Part shown: piece after piece, positions 15,632 through 25,186 of the stretch
Layout of the letters: each line of letters starts with the position of its first letter
Position numbering within the stretch: position 1 is the stretch's first letter
Origin: Maritimibacter sp. 55A14
GTDB taxonomy: Bacteria; Pseudomonadota; Alphaproteobacteria; Rhodobacterales; Rhodobacteraceae
Length of the DNA stretch: 64,000 bases
Assembly: GCF_003122205.1 (NCBI RefSeq)
Contig: NZ_QEYE01000010.1
Location: forward strand, 62,001 to 126,000
Direction: 5' to 3'
The notes under the pieces: model-generated
The model's input: only the letters and a program-made list of their open reading frames with translations
Told to the model about the DNA's origin: nothing
Databases searched by the model: none
Program-made: the position numbers and the translations under genes

Positions 15632-18052
15632 ATGAAATTTACCCTATCTTGGCTCAGGCAGCATCTGGAGACGGAGGCCAGCCTGGACGACATCCTCTAT
15701 GCGCTGACCGATCTGGGGCTGGAGGTCGAAGGCGTGGACGACCCCGCGCGCACGCTGGGCGCGTTCCGCATCGCGCGGGTGATCGAGGCGGTGCAGCACC
15801 CCAACGCGGACCGGCTGCGGCTCTGCAGGGTCGAGACCTGGCCCGAAGGCCCTGACGGCCCGACCGAGGAGGTGCAGGTCGTCTGCGGCGCGCCCAATGC
15901 GCGGACCGGACTGGTGGGCGTCTTCGCGCCGGTCGGCACCCATGTGCCGGGCACCGGCGTCGACCTGAAGCCCGGCGTGATCCGCGGTGTGGAGTCGAAC
16001 GGCATGCTGTGCTCGGAACGCGAGATGATGCTGTCGGACGATCACGAAGGCATCATCGACCTGCCCGAGGACGCGCCGCTGGGCGCGCGCTTCATCGACT
16101 ATCGCGGCCTCAACGACCCGGTAATCGAGATCGCCATCACCCCCAACCGCCCCGACGCGCTGGGGGTGGAGGGGATCGCGCGCGATCTGGCCGCCCGAGG
16201 GCTGGGCCGGCTGATCCCGTGCGAGGCCGACCCGGTGCCGGGCAGCTTCCCCTCGCCGGTGGGCGTCCGCATCGACCCGGAAGTGCAGGCCGAAGACTGT
16301 CCGCTCTTCTGCGGGCGGGTGATCCGCGGCGTCCGCAACGGCCCGTCGCCGGACTGGCTGCAACGCCAGCTCAGGGCGATCGGGCTCCGGCCGATCTCGG
16401 CGCTGGTCGATATCACCAATTTCTTCACCTATGACCGCAACCGGCCGCTGCATGTCTTCGATGCCGACAAGATCGCGGGCGATTTGCGGGTGCACTACGC
16501 AACCGGCGGCGAGACGCTGACCGCGCTCGACGACAAGACCTATACCCTGGCCGAGGGCATGATGGCGATTTCCGACGAAAACGGCACGGAAAGCATCGCC
16601 GGGATCATCGGCGGACTCGCCACGGGCGCTACGAAAGACACGGTCAACGTGTTTCTGGAGAGCGCTTACTGGAACCCCGTCGCCATCGCCCATGCGGGCC
16701 GTGCGCTGAAGATCAATTCCGACGCGCGCTACCGTTTCGAGCGCGGGGTGGACCCGGCCTTCACACCGGTGGGGCTGGAACTCGCGACGCGCATGATCCT
16801 CGATTTCTGCGGCGGCGAGCCGTCGGAGGTGGTGGTCGCGGGCGCTGTGCCTGACACGTCGCGCAGCTACCGGCTGGACACCGACCGCGTTCAGTCGCTG
16901 GTGGGCATGTCGATCCCCGCCGAGACGCAGGTGGAGACGCTGCGCGCGCTGGGTTTCACGGTGGAGGGCGACCGCGTGACGCCGCCCAGCTGGCGCCCGG
17001 ACGTGCAGGGCGGGGCCGACCTGGTGGAGGAGGTTGCGCGCATCGCGTCGCTCACGCGGCTCGAAGGGCGCCCGATGGCCCGGCCGCGCCCCGGCGTGGC
17101 CCGTCCGGTCCTGACCCCGATGCAGCGACGGGCCTCCGCGGCACGGCGCACCATCGCGGCGCTGGGCTATAACGAATGCGTCACCTACAGTTTCATCGAC
17201 CGCGACTCCGCGGCGCTCTTCGGTGGCGGCGGCGCGGCGGTCGCGCTGGACAATCCGATCTCCAGCGAGATGAGCCATATGCGCCCCGATCTGCTGCCCG
17301 GCCTCTTGCAGGCGGCGGCGCGCAATCAGGCGCGCGGCTTCGCGGACCTGGCGCTTTTCGAGCTTGGCTCGGCCTGGCATGGTGGAGAGCCGGGGGAACA
17401 GCGGCTGCTGGCCGCGGGCCTGCTGGTCGGCCATACCGGGCCGCGCGATCTGCACGGCACCCGCCGGGCGGTGGACGTTTATGACGCCAAGGCCGATCTG
17501 GAGGCGGTGCTGGCCGCCATCGGCGCGCCGGCGCGCGCGCAGACCCTGCGCGGCGGGCCCGACTGGTGGCATCCCGGCCGCCACGGGCTGATCTGCCTTG
17601 GGCCGAAGAAGGTGCTGGGCGTCTTCGGCGAGCTGCATCCGAGAGTGCTGGCGGCGATGGACGTCAAGGGCCCGGCGATGGGGTTCACCGTGATGCTGGA
17701 GGAGGTACCCTTCCCGCGCAGCACCGGCGCCACCCGCCCGGCGCTGGAGAGCAGCGATCTGCAGGCCGTGGAACGCGACTTTGCCTTCGTGCTGGACGCC
17801 GATGTGGAGGCGCTGGCGCTGGTCAACGCCGCGCAGGGAGCCGACAAGGCGCTGATCGAGGGCGTGCGGGTCTTCGACGAGTTCACCGGCGCGCCGGCCG
17901 AGGCGCAGATGGGCGCGGGCAAGAAGTCGCTCGCAATCACGGTGCGGCTCCAGCCCAGGGAGAAGACCCTCACCGAGGAAGAGATCGCGGCCGTGTCGAA
18001 AAAGATCATCGACAAGGTCGGCAAGGCCACCGGCGGCGTGTTGCGCGGCTGA
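15632..18052 (+). CDS. pheT: Phenylalanine--tRNA ligase beta subunit
   Basis: 806-residue beta subunit of PheRS, which holds the editing site and the tRNA-binding parts of the enzyme. Visible in order are the N-terminal MKFTLSWLRQHLET start, the EMAP-like tRNA-binding domain (about 40-150, with NADRLRLCRVE and VVCGAPNARTG), the B3/B4 editing core (ITPNRPDALGVEGIARDLAA, VDITNFFTYDRNRPLHVFDADK), a B5 domain around 400-480, the catalytic-like core and the C-terminal FDX-ACB anticodon-binding domain. Length is usual for alphaproteobacteria. It is separated from pheS by about 2 kb and followed by ytoQ after 26 bases. Confidence 0.97.
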   Translation: MKFTLSWLRQHLETEASLDDILYALTDLGLEVEGVDDPARTLGAFRIARVIEAVQHPNADRLRLCRVETWPEGPDGPTEEVQVVCGAPNARTGLVGVFAPVGTHVPGTGVDLKPGVIRGVESNGMLCSEREMMLSDDHEGIIDLPEDAPLGARFIDYRGLNDPVIEIAITPNRPDALGVEGIARDLAARGLGRLIPCEADPVPGSFPSPVGVRIDPEVQAEDCPLFCGRVIRGVRNGPSPDWLQRQLRAIGLRPISALVDITNFFTYDRNRPLHVFDADKIAGDLRVHYATGGETLTALDDKTYTLAEGMMAISDENGTESIAGIIGGLATGATKDTVNVFLESAYWNPVAIAHAGRALKINSDARYRFERGVDPAFTPVGLELATRMILDFCGGEPSEVVVAGAVPDTSRSYRLDTDRVQSLVGMSIPAETQVETLRALGFTVEGDRVTPPSWRPDVQGGADLVEEVARIASLTRLEGRPMARPRPGVARPVLTPMQRRASAARRTIAALGYNECVTYSFIDRDSAALFGGGGAAVALDNPISSEMSHMRPDLLPGLLQAAARNQARGFADLALFELGSAWHGGEPGEQRLLAAGLLVGHTGPRDLHGTRRAVDVYDAKADLEAVLAAIGAPARAQTLRGGPDWWHPGRHGLICLGPKKVLGVFGELHPRVLAAMDVKGPAMGFTVMLEEVPFPRSTGATRPALESSDLQAVERDFAFVLDADVEALALVNAAQGADKALIEGVRVFDEFTGAPAEAQMGAGKKSLAITVRLQPREKTLTEEEIAAVSKKIIDKVGKATGGVLRG

Positions 18053-18078
18053 GACCGGTGGCGGAAGGAGACGAAGCA

Positions 18079-18528
18079 ATGACACTCAAGGTTTATCTGG
18101 CAGGCGAGATCCACACCGACTGGCGCGATGAGATCATCGCCGCGACCGATGGGCTCGACCTGGCATTCAGCGCGCCGGTGACGGATCATTCCGCCAGCGA
18201 CGATTGCGGGGTGGCGATCCTGGGCGCGGAGCCCGACAAGTTCTGGCATGACCGCAAGGGCGCGCTGGTCAACGGCATCCGCACCCGCAAGGCGATTGCC
18301 GATGCCGATGTCGTGGTGGTGCGCTTCGGAGACAAGTACAAGCAGTGGAACGCCGCCTTCGACGCGGGCCAGGCCGCCGCGCTGGGCAAATCGCTCATCG
18401 TGTTGCAACCGCCAGAGCATGACCACGCGCTCAAGGAAGTGGACGCCGCCGCCGATGCGGTTGCCCGCAGCCCGGCAGAGGTCGCCCATATCCTGCGCTA
18501 CGTGCTGAGCGGCGCGCTGCCCGACTGA
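18079..18528 (+). CDS. YtoQ family protein
   Basis: 149-residue protein of the YtoQ family, related to nucleoside 2-deoxyribosyltransferase-like folds. Seen features are the KVYLAGEIHTDWR start, DHSASDDCG, the FWHDRKGALVNGIRTRKAIADADVVVVRFGDKYKQWNAAFDAG core and the AAALGKSLI segment. In the fold these residues line a nucleotide-type pocket, but no reaction has been established for the family. It follows pheT by 26 bases with AAGGAG before the start, so it is probably cotranscribed. Confidence 0.85.
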   Translation: MTLKVYLAGEIHTDWRDEIIAATDGLDLAFSAPVTDHSASDDCGVAILGAEPDKFWHDRKGALVNGIRTRKAIADADVVVVRFGDKYKQWNAAFDAGQAAALGKSLIVLQPPEHDHALKEVDAAADAVARSPAEVAHILRYVLSGALPD

Positions 18529-18546
18529 CGGTCCGGCGCGGACGTC

Positions 18547-19350
18547 TCAGCCCTTGCGGATGCCCTGCACCAGCATGGCCTTGCGGTCGATCTTCAGCCC
18601 GCGCCCGGTGGCATAGGGGGCGTGCAGATCGCGGAAATCCTGCTGGAACGCCGCCAGCCGGTCGGGGTCCAGCTCTGATGCCGCGAGATCCATCGGGCCG
18701 AACCCCTTGCGGTATTTCTGCCAGAGCGTATCGGCATCCGGCGCGTAAAGCGTGGTGATCCGTTCCGACAGATCCAGGTCGAAATCGGCACCGAAGGTAC
18801 GGGTCAGCCAGTCGGCATTGCCCCAGACCATCGGCGAGACCTCCGGCGGCGGCGCGTCCGCGTATTTGCCGACCATCGCGAAGAAGGCCGGGATGTAGTC
18901 CTCCGGGTCGTCATACCAGGTGGTCAGGACCATGCGCCCACCCGGTTTGATCACGCGCGCCAGCTCCGCCGCCGCACGGTCTGGCTTGCCCGCGAACATC
19001 ACGCCATAGGTGGAGATCGCGCCGTCGAATTGCGCGTCGTCGAAGGGCAGGGCCTCGGCATCGGCCTGTCGAAACGCGACCCGTGGCGCCAGATGGGCGG
19101 ACATGGCGCGCGCGGGCTCCAGCAACCCTTCGGCGATGTCGATGCCGGTGACATCGGCGCCTTGCTCGGCCACCAGCCGCGCGGTGCGGCCGGTGCCGGT
19201 GGCCACGTCGAGGATGTGCTCGCCCGGCAGTGGCCAGAGGCACTGAACCGCGTGGCTCAGTCCGTCATTCAGCCCGAAACTGATAAAATCGTAATTCGCG
19301 CCCGCATGACCCCAGGCGCGGGCGGCGTCAATGTTGTGCGACTCGATCAT
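18547..19350 (-). CDS. Class I SAM-dependent methyltransferase
   Basis: 267-residue methyltransferase of the UbiE/Methyltransf_11 type. Motif I is ILDVATGTGRTARL near residues 48-60, the acidic residue binding SAM ribose is in GIDIAEG, motif II has ADAEALPFDDAQFD and motif III LARVIKPGGRM. The start at 19350 is chosen from homology to the family N terminus; the longer frame runs into the divergent regulator. It sits head-to-head with an HxlR regulator, 126 bases apart, which probably controls it. The substrate is unknown. Confidence 0.85.
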   Translation of the reverse strand: MIESHNIDAARAWGHAGANYDFISFGLNDGLSHAVQCLWPLPGEHILDVATGTGRTARLVAEQGADVTGIDIAEGLLEPARAMSAHLAPRVAFRQADAEALPFDDAQFDGAISTYGVMFAGKPDRAAAELARVIKPGGRMVLTTWYDDPEDYIPAFFAMVGKYADAPPPEVSPMVWGNADWLTRTFGADFDLDLSERITTLYAPDADTLWQKYRKGFGPMDLAASELDPDRLAAFQQDFRDLHAPYATGRGLKIDRKAMLVQGIRKG

Positions 19351-19476
19351 CGAATTTCTCCCGTCCGGAATTGGTGCGGGGGAGTATCGGGGTGGTCCGG
19401 GGTTTGGGATAGTGCAGATTCTGGAGTATATTCGGCGCGCATGGGACCGCATCATTGCGGGAGGGAGGATGCGTCG

Positions 19477-20178
19477 ATGAAAAGCTACGGCCAGTTCTGT
19501 CCCATCGCCAAGGCGGCGGAGCTCTTCTGCGAGCGCTGGACGGCGCTGGTGATCCGCAATGTCGGCGCCGGGGCGCACCGCTTCACGGATATCCATCGCG
19601 GCGTGCCGCTGATGTCGGCGACGCTGCTGTCCCAACGGCTGCGGCAGTTGGAGGCCGAAGGCATTCTTGAACGCCGGCGCGCCGCGACCGGGCGAAGCTG
19701 GACCTATCATCTGACCGAAGCCGGGGCCGAGTTCATGCCGCTGGTCGCTTCGCTGGGCGCCTGGGGGCGGCGCTGGACCCGTCGCGACCTGGCCGAAGGG
19801 GAGCTCGACCTGGGCCTCCTGATCTGGGGGCTGGAGCATTCCGTGAACGCCGCGGCCTTTGGGGCGGGCCGGGTGACGGTGCTGCTGCGCGTCACCGACC
19901 AGCCCGATCACAAGGCGCTGTTCTGGTTCGTCAACGAGGCCGGGCGGCTTGACCTCTGCGTCACCGATCCGGGTTACGAGGTCGATCTGTGGCTTTCCGG
20001 CGCGCTCGCCGATCTGATCCATGTCTACCGCGGCGACGTTCCGCTCTCACGGGCGTTGGAGGAGGACCGGCTGGAGGCGCTTGGCGCCGCGCGGTTGCGC
20101 CGCCGCCTTCGCGCCTGGCTCAACCCTGGCCCGCTCAACGCCGTGGCGCCCGCCGTGGGGGCGCCGCTGCCCGGCTGA
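19477..20178 (+). CDS. HxlR-family transcriptional regulator with C-terminal extension
   Basis: 233-residue regulator. Residues 1-100 are a winged-helix HxlR domain: the [21 protein letters not shown] segment, [20 protein letters not shown] recognition and wing, and [10 protein letters not shown]. This is followed by about 120 residues not found in the short HxlR proteins (usually 100-130 residues); the tail resembles an SCP2-like lipid-binding fold. The start has a GGGAGGGAGG sequence upstream. It is divergent from a methyltransferase, a likely target, and upstream of a GMC oxidoreductase. The effector is unknown. Confidence 0.82.
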   Translation: MKSYGQFCPIAKAAELFCERWTALVIRNVGAGAHRFTDIHRGVPLMSATLLSQRLRQLEAEGILERRRAATGRSWTYHLTEAGAEFMPLVASLGAWGRRWTRRDLAEGELDLGLLIWGLEHSVNAAAFGAGRVTVLLRVTDQPDHKALFWFVNEAGRLDLCVTDPGYEVDLWLSGALADLIHVYRGDVPLSRALEEDRLEALGAARLRRRLRAWLNPGPLNAVAPAVGAPLPG

Positions 20179-20225
20179 CGTTACGTCGCGCTTTGCAGTC
20201 GTTGCGGGCGGGATACTCTGAGGCC

Positions 20226-21833
20226 ATGGAATTCGACTACGTCATTTGCGGCGCGGGCTCGGCGGGCTGCGTCCTGGCCGCACGTCTCAGCGAGGATCCG
20301 GCCTGCCGCGTTTGCCTGATCGAGCCGGGCGGTGGCGGGCGCGGCATCTTCGTGCGCGCCCCCGCGCTGGTCGCGGCCACGGTCTCGGGCCGCCCGCGCA
20401 TCAACAACTGGGCGCTGCGGACCGTGCCGCAGCCGGGGCTGAACGGGCGGCGGGGCTACCAGCCGCGAGGGCGCGGGCTGGGCGGGTCCTCGGCGATCAA
20501 TGCGATGCTCTACGTGCGCGGCCAGCCCGAGGATTACGACGGCTGGGCCGCGGATGCGCCGGGCTGGGGCTGGGACGAGGTGCTGCCCTATTTCAGGCGC
20601 AGCGAGGGCAACGCGCGCGGCGGCGACGTGCTCCACGGGCAGGACGGGCCGCTCAGCGTGGTGGACCAGAATGCGCCGCGCGCCATCAGCCACGCTTTCG
20701 TGGCCGCCTGCGAGAGCCTGCAAATCCCGCGCAACGGGGATTTCAACGGTCCGGTGCAGGCCGGCGCGGGGCTGCATCAGGTGACACAATACGGGCCGGG
20801 ACCGCGACGCGGCGAACGCTGCTCGGCTGCGGCGGCGTATCTCTTCCCGGCGATGGGCCGGCCCAACCTGACGGTGCTGACCCGCACGCGCGCCGAGCGC
20901 ATCGAGATGGCGGATGGCCGCGCCACGGGCGTGCGCGTCTCCGGCCGCGGCGGGCGCCGTGTCATCGCCGCGCGGCGCGAGGTGATCGTCGCCGCGGGCG
21001 CCTTCCATTCGCCGCAGCTTCTGATGCTGTCGGGGATCGGGCCGGGCGCTGAACTGGCGCGCAACGGCATCGTGGTGCATCGTGACCTGCGCGGCGTCGG
21101 GCGGAACCTGCAGGACCACCTGGATTACATCCTGTCCTGGACCTCGCCCCGGCGGGACGTGGTCGGGCTCAACCCGCGCGGCCTGCTGCGCCTGGCGCGC
21201 GCAGCGCTGGAATGGCGGCGCGTGGGCACCGGGCTCTTCGCCACGCCCTATGCCGAGGCCGGGGCCTTTATCCGCTCGGCTCCGGATGTCCCACGCCCCG
21301 ACCTGCAACTGCATTTCGTGATCGGTATCGTCGAGGAGCATATGCGCCGGATCATCCTGGCCGACGGCTTCTCCTGCCATCTGTGCGTGCTGCGGCCCGA
21401 GAGCCGCGGCCATGTCGGGCTGGCCGGGCCGGATATCCGCACCCCGCCCCTGATCGACCCGGCCTTTCTGAGTGCGCCGGGCGATCTGGCGCTGATGATG
21501 CGCGGCGCGCGGCAGATGGAGCGGATCCTGGAGGCCCCGGCGCTGGCGCCCTGGCGGGGGCGGCGGCGACATGGGCATGATGGTTCGGACGCGGCGCTGG
21601 AGGCCGATATCCGCGCCCGCGCCGACACGATCTATCATCCGGTCGGCACCTGCGCGATGGGGCGCGGGCCGGATGCGGTGGTGGACCCGCGCCTGCGGGT
21701 GCACGGCGTGGCCGGGCTGCGGGTGGCCGATGCCTCGGTCATGCCGCGGATCGTCGGCGGCAACACCGATGCGCCCACAATCATGATCGCCGAGAAGGCC
21801 GCCGACCTGATCCGGCAGGACGCGCGGGGCTGA
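20226..21833 (+). CDS. GMC-family FAD oxidoreductase (choline/alcohol dehydrogenase-like)
   Basis: 535-residue glucose-methanol-choline oxidoreductase. The FAD-binding GAGSAG is at residues 9-14, the second GMC signature lies in [28 protein letters not shown] near 80-107, and [16 protein letters not shown] occurs near 258-273. The catalytic histidine is in [10 protein letters not shown] near 471-480, followed by the [30 protein letters not shown] ending. It is soluble with no signal peptide and oxidises an unknown alcohol; choline dehydrogenase annotation would be an over-call. It begins 47 bases after the HxlR gene and may be in the same transcript. Confidence 0.9.
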   Translation: MEFDYVICGAGSAGCVLAARLSEDPACRVCLIEPGGGGRGIFVRAPALVAATVSGRPRINNWALRTVPQPGLNGRRGYQPRGRGLGGSSAINAMLYVRGQPEDYDGWAADAPGWGWDEVLPYFRRSEGNARGGDVLHGQDGPLSVVDQNAPRAISHAFVAACESLQIPRNGDFNGPVQAGAGLHQVTQYGPGPRRGERCSAAAAYLFPAMGRPNLTVLTRTRAERIEMADGRATGVRVSGRGGRRVIAARREVIVAAGAFHSPQLLMLSGIGPGAELARNGIVVHRDLRGVGRNLQDHLDYILSWTSPRRDVVGLNPRGLLRLARAALEWRRVGTGLFATPYAEAGAFIRSAPDVPRPDLQLHFVIGIVEEHMRRIILADGFSCHLCVLRPESRGHVGLAGPDIRTPPLIDPAFLSAPGDLALMMRGARQMERILEAPALAPWRGRRRHGHDGSDAALEADIRARADTIYHPVGTCAMGRGPDAVVDPRLRVHGVAGLRVADASVMPRIVGGNTDAPTIMIAEKAADLIRQDARG

Positions 21834-21840
21834 GCCGGTC

Positions 21841-22776
21841 TCAGCCTCCCGCGGCGAAGACCGCGCGCAGCCGCGGCCAGTAAAGCTCGACCAGAACACA
21901 ACTCGTCACCAGGACGATCGCGACGATCTGCAAGGGTGTCGGGTAGGAGGCCAGCACCACCACCGCCAGACCCGCCGCGATCACAGGCTTGAGGAAGAAG
22001 AGATAGGAGGCCCGCGTGATGTCGGGCGCCGCCGAGAGCCCGCCGAACCACATGAGCTGCGTGATCGTGGTGTTCCAGAGCGCCAGCACGATCAGAGACC
22101 AGGCCGCAATGGCCGGTTTCTCGACGATGCTGGCAGGGTTGACCCAGTCGCCCCAGGCCGCGCCCACCAGGAGCCACAGCCCGATGCCGCCGATCATCAT
22201 CGTGATCGCGATGATGCGCAGCCCGCCATGCCGGCCCATGACCGGTTTGATGAGCACCGCATAGAAGGAGCCAAGTGCGGCGCAGCCCGTGGCCAGCAGG
22301 ACGCCGCGCACCGTGCCCGCATCGCCCGCCAGTGCCGAGAGCGCGCCGTCGGTCAAGAGCACCGCGATGCCCAGGACGGCCAGAATGCCGGTCACGATCT
22401 TCACGCTGCCGGGATGCACCCCGTTCACCACCCAGTTGGCCAACCCCACGAAGATCGGGATCGTCGTGGTCACGGTGGCGACCTGGATGACCGTGGCGTA
22501 GTCGAGCGCCCAGTGGAAGAAGAGATAGGTGACGGTCACGCCCATAACCGAAAGCCAGACGAGGCGCAGCCCCTCGGCCCGCAGGGGCGAGATCAGGTCG
22601 CGGCTCTCGCGGTGCAGCAGCGCCCAGACCACCAGCCCGAAACCGCCCAGCAGGTAGCGCCAGACCGATGTTTCGGGCCCGGCCACTCCGCTCAGCTTGG
22701 CGAAGAACTCGGAGCTTGCGTGGCCGGTCACGCCGATCAGCACCGCGGGATAGGCCCATCGCTCGGGTATGTTCAT
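21841..22776 (-). CDS. DMT-superfamily transporter (EamA type)
   Basis: 311-residue inner-membrane protein with about ten hydrophobic segments arranged as two EamA repeats, typical of drug/metabolite exporters (RhaT/YdcZ-like). Charged loops such as SPLRAEGLR and NGVHPGSVK separate the helices. The substrate cannot be read. Its ATG overlaps the stop of the upstream alpha/beta hydrolase gene by 4 bases (ATGA), so the two are translated together, and the 3' end is convergent with the GMC gene with a gap of 7 bases. Confidence 0.88.
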   Translation of the reverse strand: MNIPERWAYPAVLIGVTGHASSEFFAKLSGVAGPETSVWRYLLGGFGLVVWALLHRESRDLISPLRAEGLRLVWLSVMGVTVTYLFFHWALDYATVIQVATVTTTIPIFVGLANWVVNGVHPGSVKIVTGILAVLGIAVLLTDGALSALAGDAGTVRGVLLATGCAALGSFYAVLIKPVMGRHGGLRIIAITMMIGGIGLWLLVGAAWGDWVNPASIVEKPAIAAWSLIVLALWNTTITQLMWFGGLSAAPDITRASYLFFLKPVIAAGLAVVVLASYPTPLQIVAIVLVTSCVLVELYWPRLRAVFAAGG

Positions 22777-23582
22777 GCGGACAGCTCCCGTCCGAACCGC
22801 GCCAGCGCGTCGGCCAGTTTCGCGGGCACTTCCTGGGGCAGAAGGTGCCCCGCATCCTCCCAGTCGTCGCGGCGGGCGTCGGGCAGCCGGCGGTAGAGCC
22901 TGTCCACCGCGTCGGGATCCAGGAAGACCCGGTCCTGAAGCCCGGTGATGACCTGCACCGGTAGCGTCAGCTTCTCATAGGGCAGGTCCCAGTCCGTTGC
23001 ACCGGCATTGCGCATCAAGTTCATGTGCCCGTGCTCCGGGTCGAGCGGTGCATAGTCGCCCTTGAGGAAAGTCGGCCGCACCTTTTCGGCCATCTCTGGA
23101 TTGACCAGCATAGGGAAGATCGCGTCGAGGAAAAGCCCGACGCCGCCATGCCCGACCAGCAGCGGCATCGCGTCGTTGACCCAGGCGATGCGCGGGCCGA
23201 TCTCGCGCAGGGTGTTGAGCAGGACGAGCCCCTGCGCCGGAGCGCCCGCCAGCACCGCGCGCGCGGCATAGAGCCCGCCGATCGAGAGCCCTGTGAGAAT
23301 CGGCCGGGGTGGCGCGACCTCGGCAATCAGGCGGCACAGATCGTCGGCGATCACCGCCTCGGTCAGTTCCGTGCCGGCGCTGAACTGGCTCTCCGCCTGG
23401 CCGCGGAAATTGTAGCTCAGCGTGCCGAAACCCTGCGCGCGCAGCGCCGGGGCGACCTCGGCCTCCCAAGCGTCGGTGCTGCCGGTCAGTGCGTTGACGA
23501 AGATGAATGTGGGCCGGCCTTCCTCAGCCGGGGCCGTGTGGAGGTAATAGAGTGCGTTCTCGCTGTCGAATGAGAGAAGCAT
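22773..23582 (-). CDS. Alpha/beta hydrolase
   Basis: 269-residue alpha/beta-fold hydrolase. The oxyanion region is FVNALTGSTDAW near residues 28-39, the nucleophile elbow GLSIGG near 95-100, the acid is probably in TGLQDRVF, and the terminal histidine in DAGHLLPQE near 250-258. The start at 23582 matches the family N terminus; the frame stays open well beyond it on the antisense of the MocR gene, where it is not real. It overlaps the downstream transporter gene by 4 bases. Substrate unknown; hydrolysis of an ester or lactone whose product is exported by the neighbour is only a guess. Confidence 0.82.
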   Translation of the reverse strand: MLLSFDSENALYYLHTAPAEEGRPTFIFVNALTGSTDAWEAEVAPALRAQGFGTLSYNFRGQAESQFSAGTELTEAVIADDLCRLIAEVAPPRPILTGLSIGGLYAARAVLAGAPAQGLVLLNTLREIGPRIAWVNDAMPLLVGHGGVGLFLDAIFPMLVNPEMAEKVRPTFLKGDYAPLDPEHGHMNLMRNAGATDWDLPYEKLTLPVQVITGLQDRVFLDPDAVDRLYRRLPDARRDDWEDAGHLLPQEVPAKLADALARFGRELSA

Positions 23583-23668
23583 CGAACCGGACTCCTGCTT
23601 GAAAAGTGTCAGGGGATTAGCTCCGGTAAGGTATCTTGACCAAAATGCGACTGCAAGCGGCCGCTGCG

Positions 23669-25129
23669 CTAAGCCGCCGCCAGGCGTCGGATGACGCGGG
23701 CCAGCCGGGCCACCGCATCCCGCAGCGCGGCTTCGTCGAATGCGGCGTAACCCAGCACGAGGCCCTGGCGCGCGCCGGGCCCGGTGGCGTAGGCCGAGAG
23801 CGCCCGAAGTGTCAGCCCGGCCTCCTGCGCGGCCGCCGCGATCTCGCGGTCGTGGACCCGCCCGGCCAGCGCCGGTCCCAGTCCGGCCACCAGGTGCATT
23901 CCGGACGGGTCCGGCGGGGCGATCAGTAGGTCTGGAATCTCGGCCGTGATCGCCGCGCGCAGTGCGTCCTGGCGCTGGGCATAGACCCGGCGCATGCGGC
24001 GCAGATGGACGGCGAATTCGCCGCTTGCCATGAAGCGCGCCAGCGCCGGCTGCGGGGTCAGGGACGCCTGCGCGCCGCGCCGGTCCAGTGCTGCGCGCAG
24101 GGCAGGCAGCAGGCGCGGTGGGGCCACGAGATAGCCCAGCCGCAGCGCCGGCGAGAGCAGCTTCGAGAAACTCCCGACATAGAGCGTGCGGCCCCCGGTA
24201 TCGAGGCTCATCAGGGCGGGCAGCGGTGCGCCGCGATAGCGGAACTCGCTGTCGTAGTCGTCCTCGACCACCCAGGCGTCGCGCCGCGCGGCCCAGTCGA
24301 GAAGCGCCAGGCGGCGGGGCAGCGGCAGCGTCATGCCGTAAGGGTAGTGCCGCGAAGGCGTGACCACCGCGGCGCGGGCATCGGGATGGTCGGCCTCGGC
24401 GGCGGCGATGTCGAACCCGTCGCAGTCCACCGGACAAGGGCGGCAGGCGAGTCCGGCCTCGGCCAGCGCGCGGCGCATCGGGGCGAAGCCGGGCTCCTCG
24501 ACCAGAACCTCGGCGCCGGGCTCCCGCATGGACTGCGCGATCAGAGCGAAGGCTTCGGCGGCGCCCGAGGTGACGATCACCTGCCCGCCCGCGCAGGCGA
24601 TCCCGCGCCAGGCGTCCAGATGCGCGGCGATGGCGTTGCGCAGCGGCGCCCAGCCCATCGGGTCCGGCACCGCCAGCAGTGCGGGTTCCGGGTTGCGCCA
24701 TGACTGATCCAGGTGCCGCGCCCAGGCGGCATGGGGAAAGCCCGCGAGATCCGGCAGGCCGGGATGGAAGGGACGCAAAGGCGCGGGGGCGCCGGGCGCA
24801 GGCCCCTGCGCCGCGCGATGCTCGGGCGTGGCGATATGGGGCAGATCGCCTGCAACGAAAGTGCCTGCGCCGCGCCGCGTCTCCAGATAGCCCTCGGCCA
24901 CGAGCTGGTCGAGCGCGGCCAGCGCCGTGATCCGCGACACGCCCAACTCCGCCGCCAGCCGCCGGCTGGCCGGCAGCCGCGCCCCCGATGCGGCGCGGCC
25001 GGACAGGATCAGGCGGCGCAGCGCCTGCGCAAGCTGCGCGTGGAGCGGCCGCCCGCCGCCGCGGTCGAGTGTGATGCCCAGCAGGGCGGCATCAAGATTG
25101 GTATTGTGCGATAACGCAGAATTGGTCAT
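23669..25129 (-). CDS. MocR/PdxR-type GntR regulator with aminotransferase domain
   Basis: 486-residue MocR-family regulator. Residues 25-95 are a GntR winged helix (RLPASRRLAAELGVSRITALAALDQLVAEGYLETRRGAGTFV); residues 115-480 form a fold-type I aminotransferase-like effector domain with the PLP lysine K323 in GSFSKLLSPALRLGY and the DDYDSEFRY segment near 290-298. Such proteins bind PLP and commonly control vitamin B6 or amino acid genes; PdxR is one branch. It is divergent from a pyridoxamine-phosphate-oxidase-like FMN protein, with 57 bases between the start codons, which is a typical regulator/target arrangement. Confidence 0.9.
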   Translation of the reverse strand: MTNSALSHNTNLDAALLGITLDRGGGRPLHAQLAQALRRLILSGRAASGARLPASRRLAAELGVSRITALAALDQLVAEGYLETRRGAGTFVAGDLPHIATPEHRAAQGPAPGAPAPLRPFHPGLPDLAGFPHAAWARHLDQSWRNPEPALLAVPDPMGWAPLRNAIAAHLDAWRGIACAGGQVIVTSGAAEAFALIAQSMREPGAEVLVEEPGFAPMRRALAEAGLACRPCPVDCDGFDIAAAEADHPDARAAVVTPSRHYPYGMTLPLPRRLALLDWAARRDAWVVEDDYDSEFRYRGAPLPALMSLDTGGRTLYVGSFSKLLSPALRLGYLVAPPRLLPALRAALDRRGAQASLTPQPALARFMASGEFAVHLRRMRRVYAQRQDALRAAITAEIPDLLIAPPDPSGMHLVAGLGPALAGRVHDREIAAAAQEAGLTLRALSAYATGPGARQGLVLGYAAFDEAALRDAVARLARVIRRLAAA

Positions 25130-25144
25130 TTAGAGGATACCAAT
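25097..25144. promoter_or_regulatory. Possible MocR operator repeats
   Basis: Three copies of an ATTGGT core: ATTGGTATT at 25097-25105 and ATTGGTCAT at 25121-25129 in direct orientation 24 bases apart, and ATACCAAT at 25137-25144 inverted. MocR regulators bind spaced repeats in the region between divergent genes. The first two copies lie inside the 5' end of the regulator gene, so autoregulation is possible. Inference only. Confidence 0.3.
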
Positions 25145-25186
25145 ATCCGGTTAGACCTGCGCCTGCAATCAAGACCGGAGCCCAAG

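Noticed and set aside
15644..18085. 813-codon minus-strand open frame
   Set aside because: Antisense shadow of pheT; its translation shows no family and is rich in Arg, His and Gln as antisense frames usually are.
24005..24703. 232-codon plus-strand frame antisense to the MocR gene
   Set aside because: Antisense shadow; the minus-strand protein has the MocR helix-turn-helix and PLP lysine.
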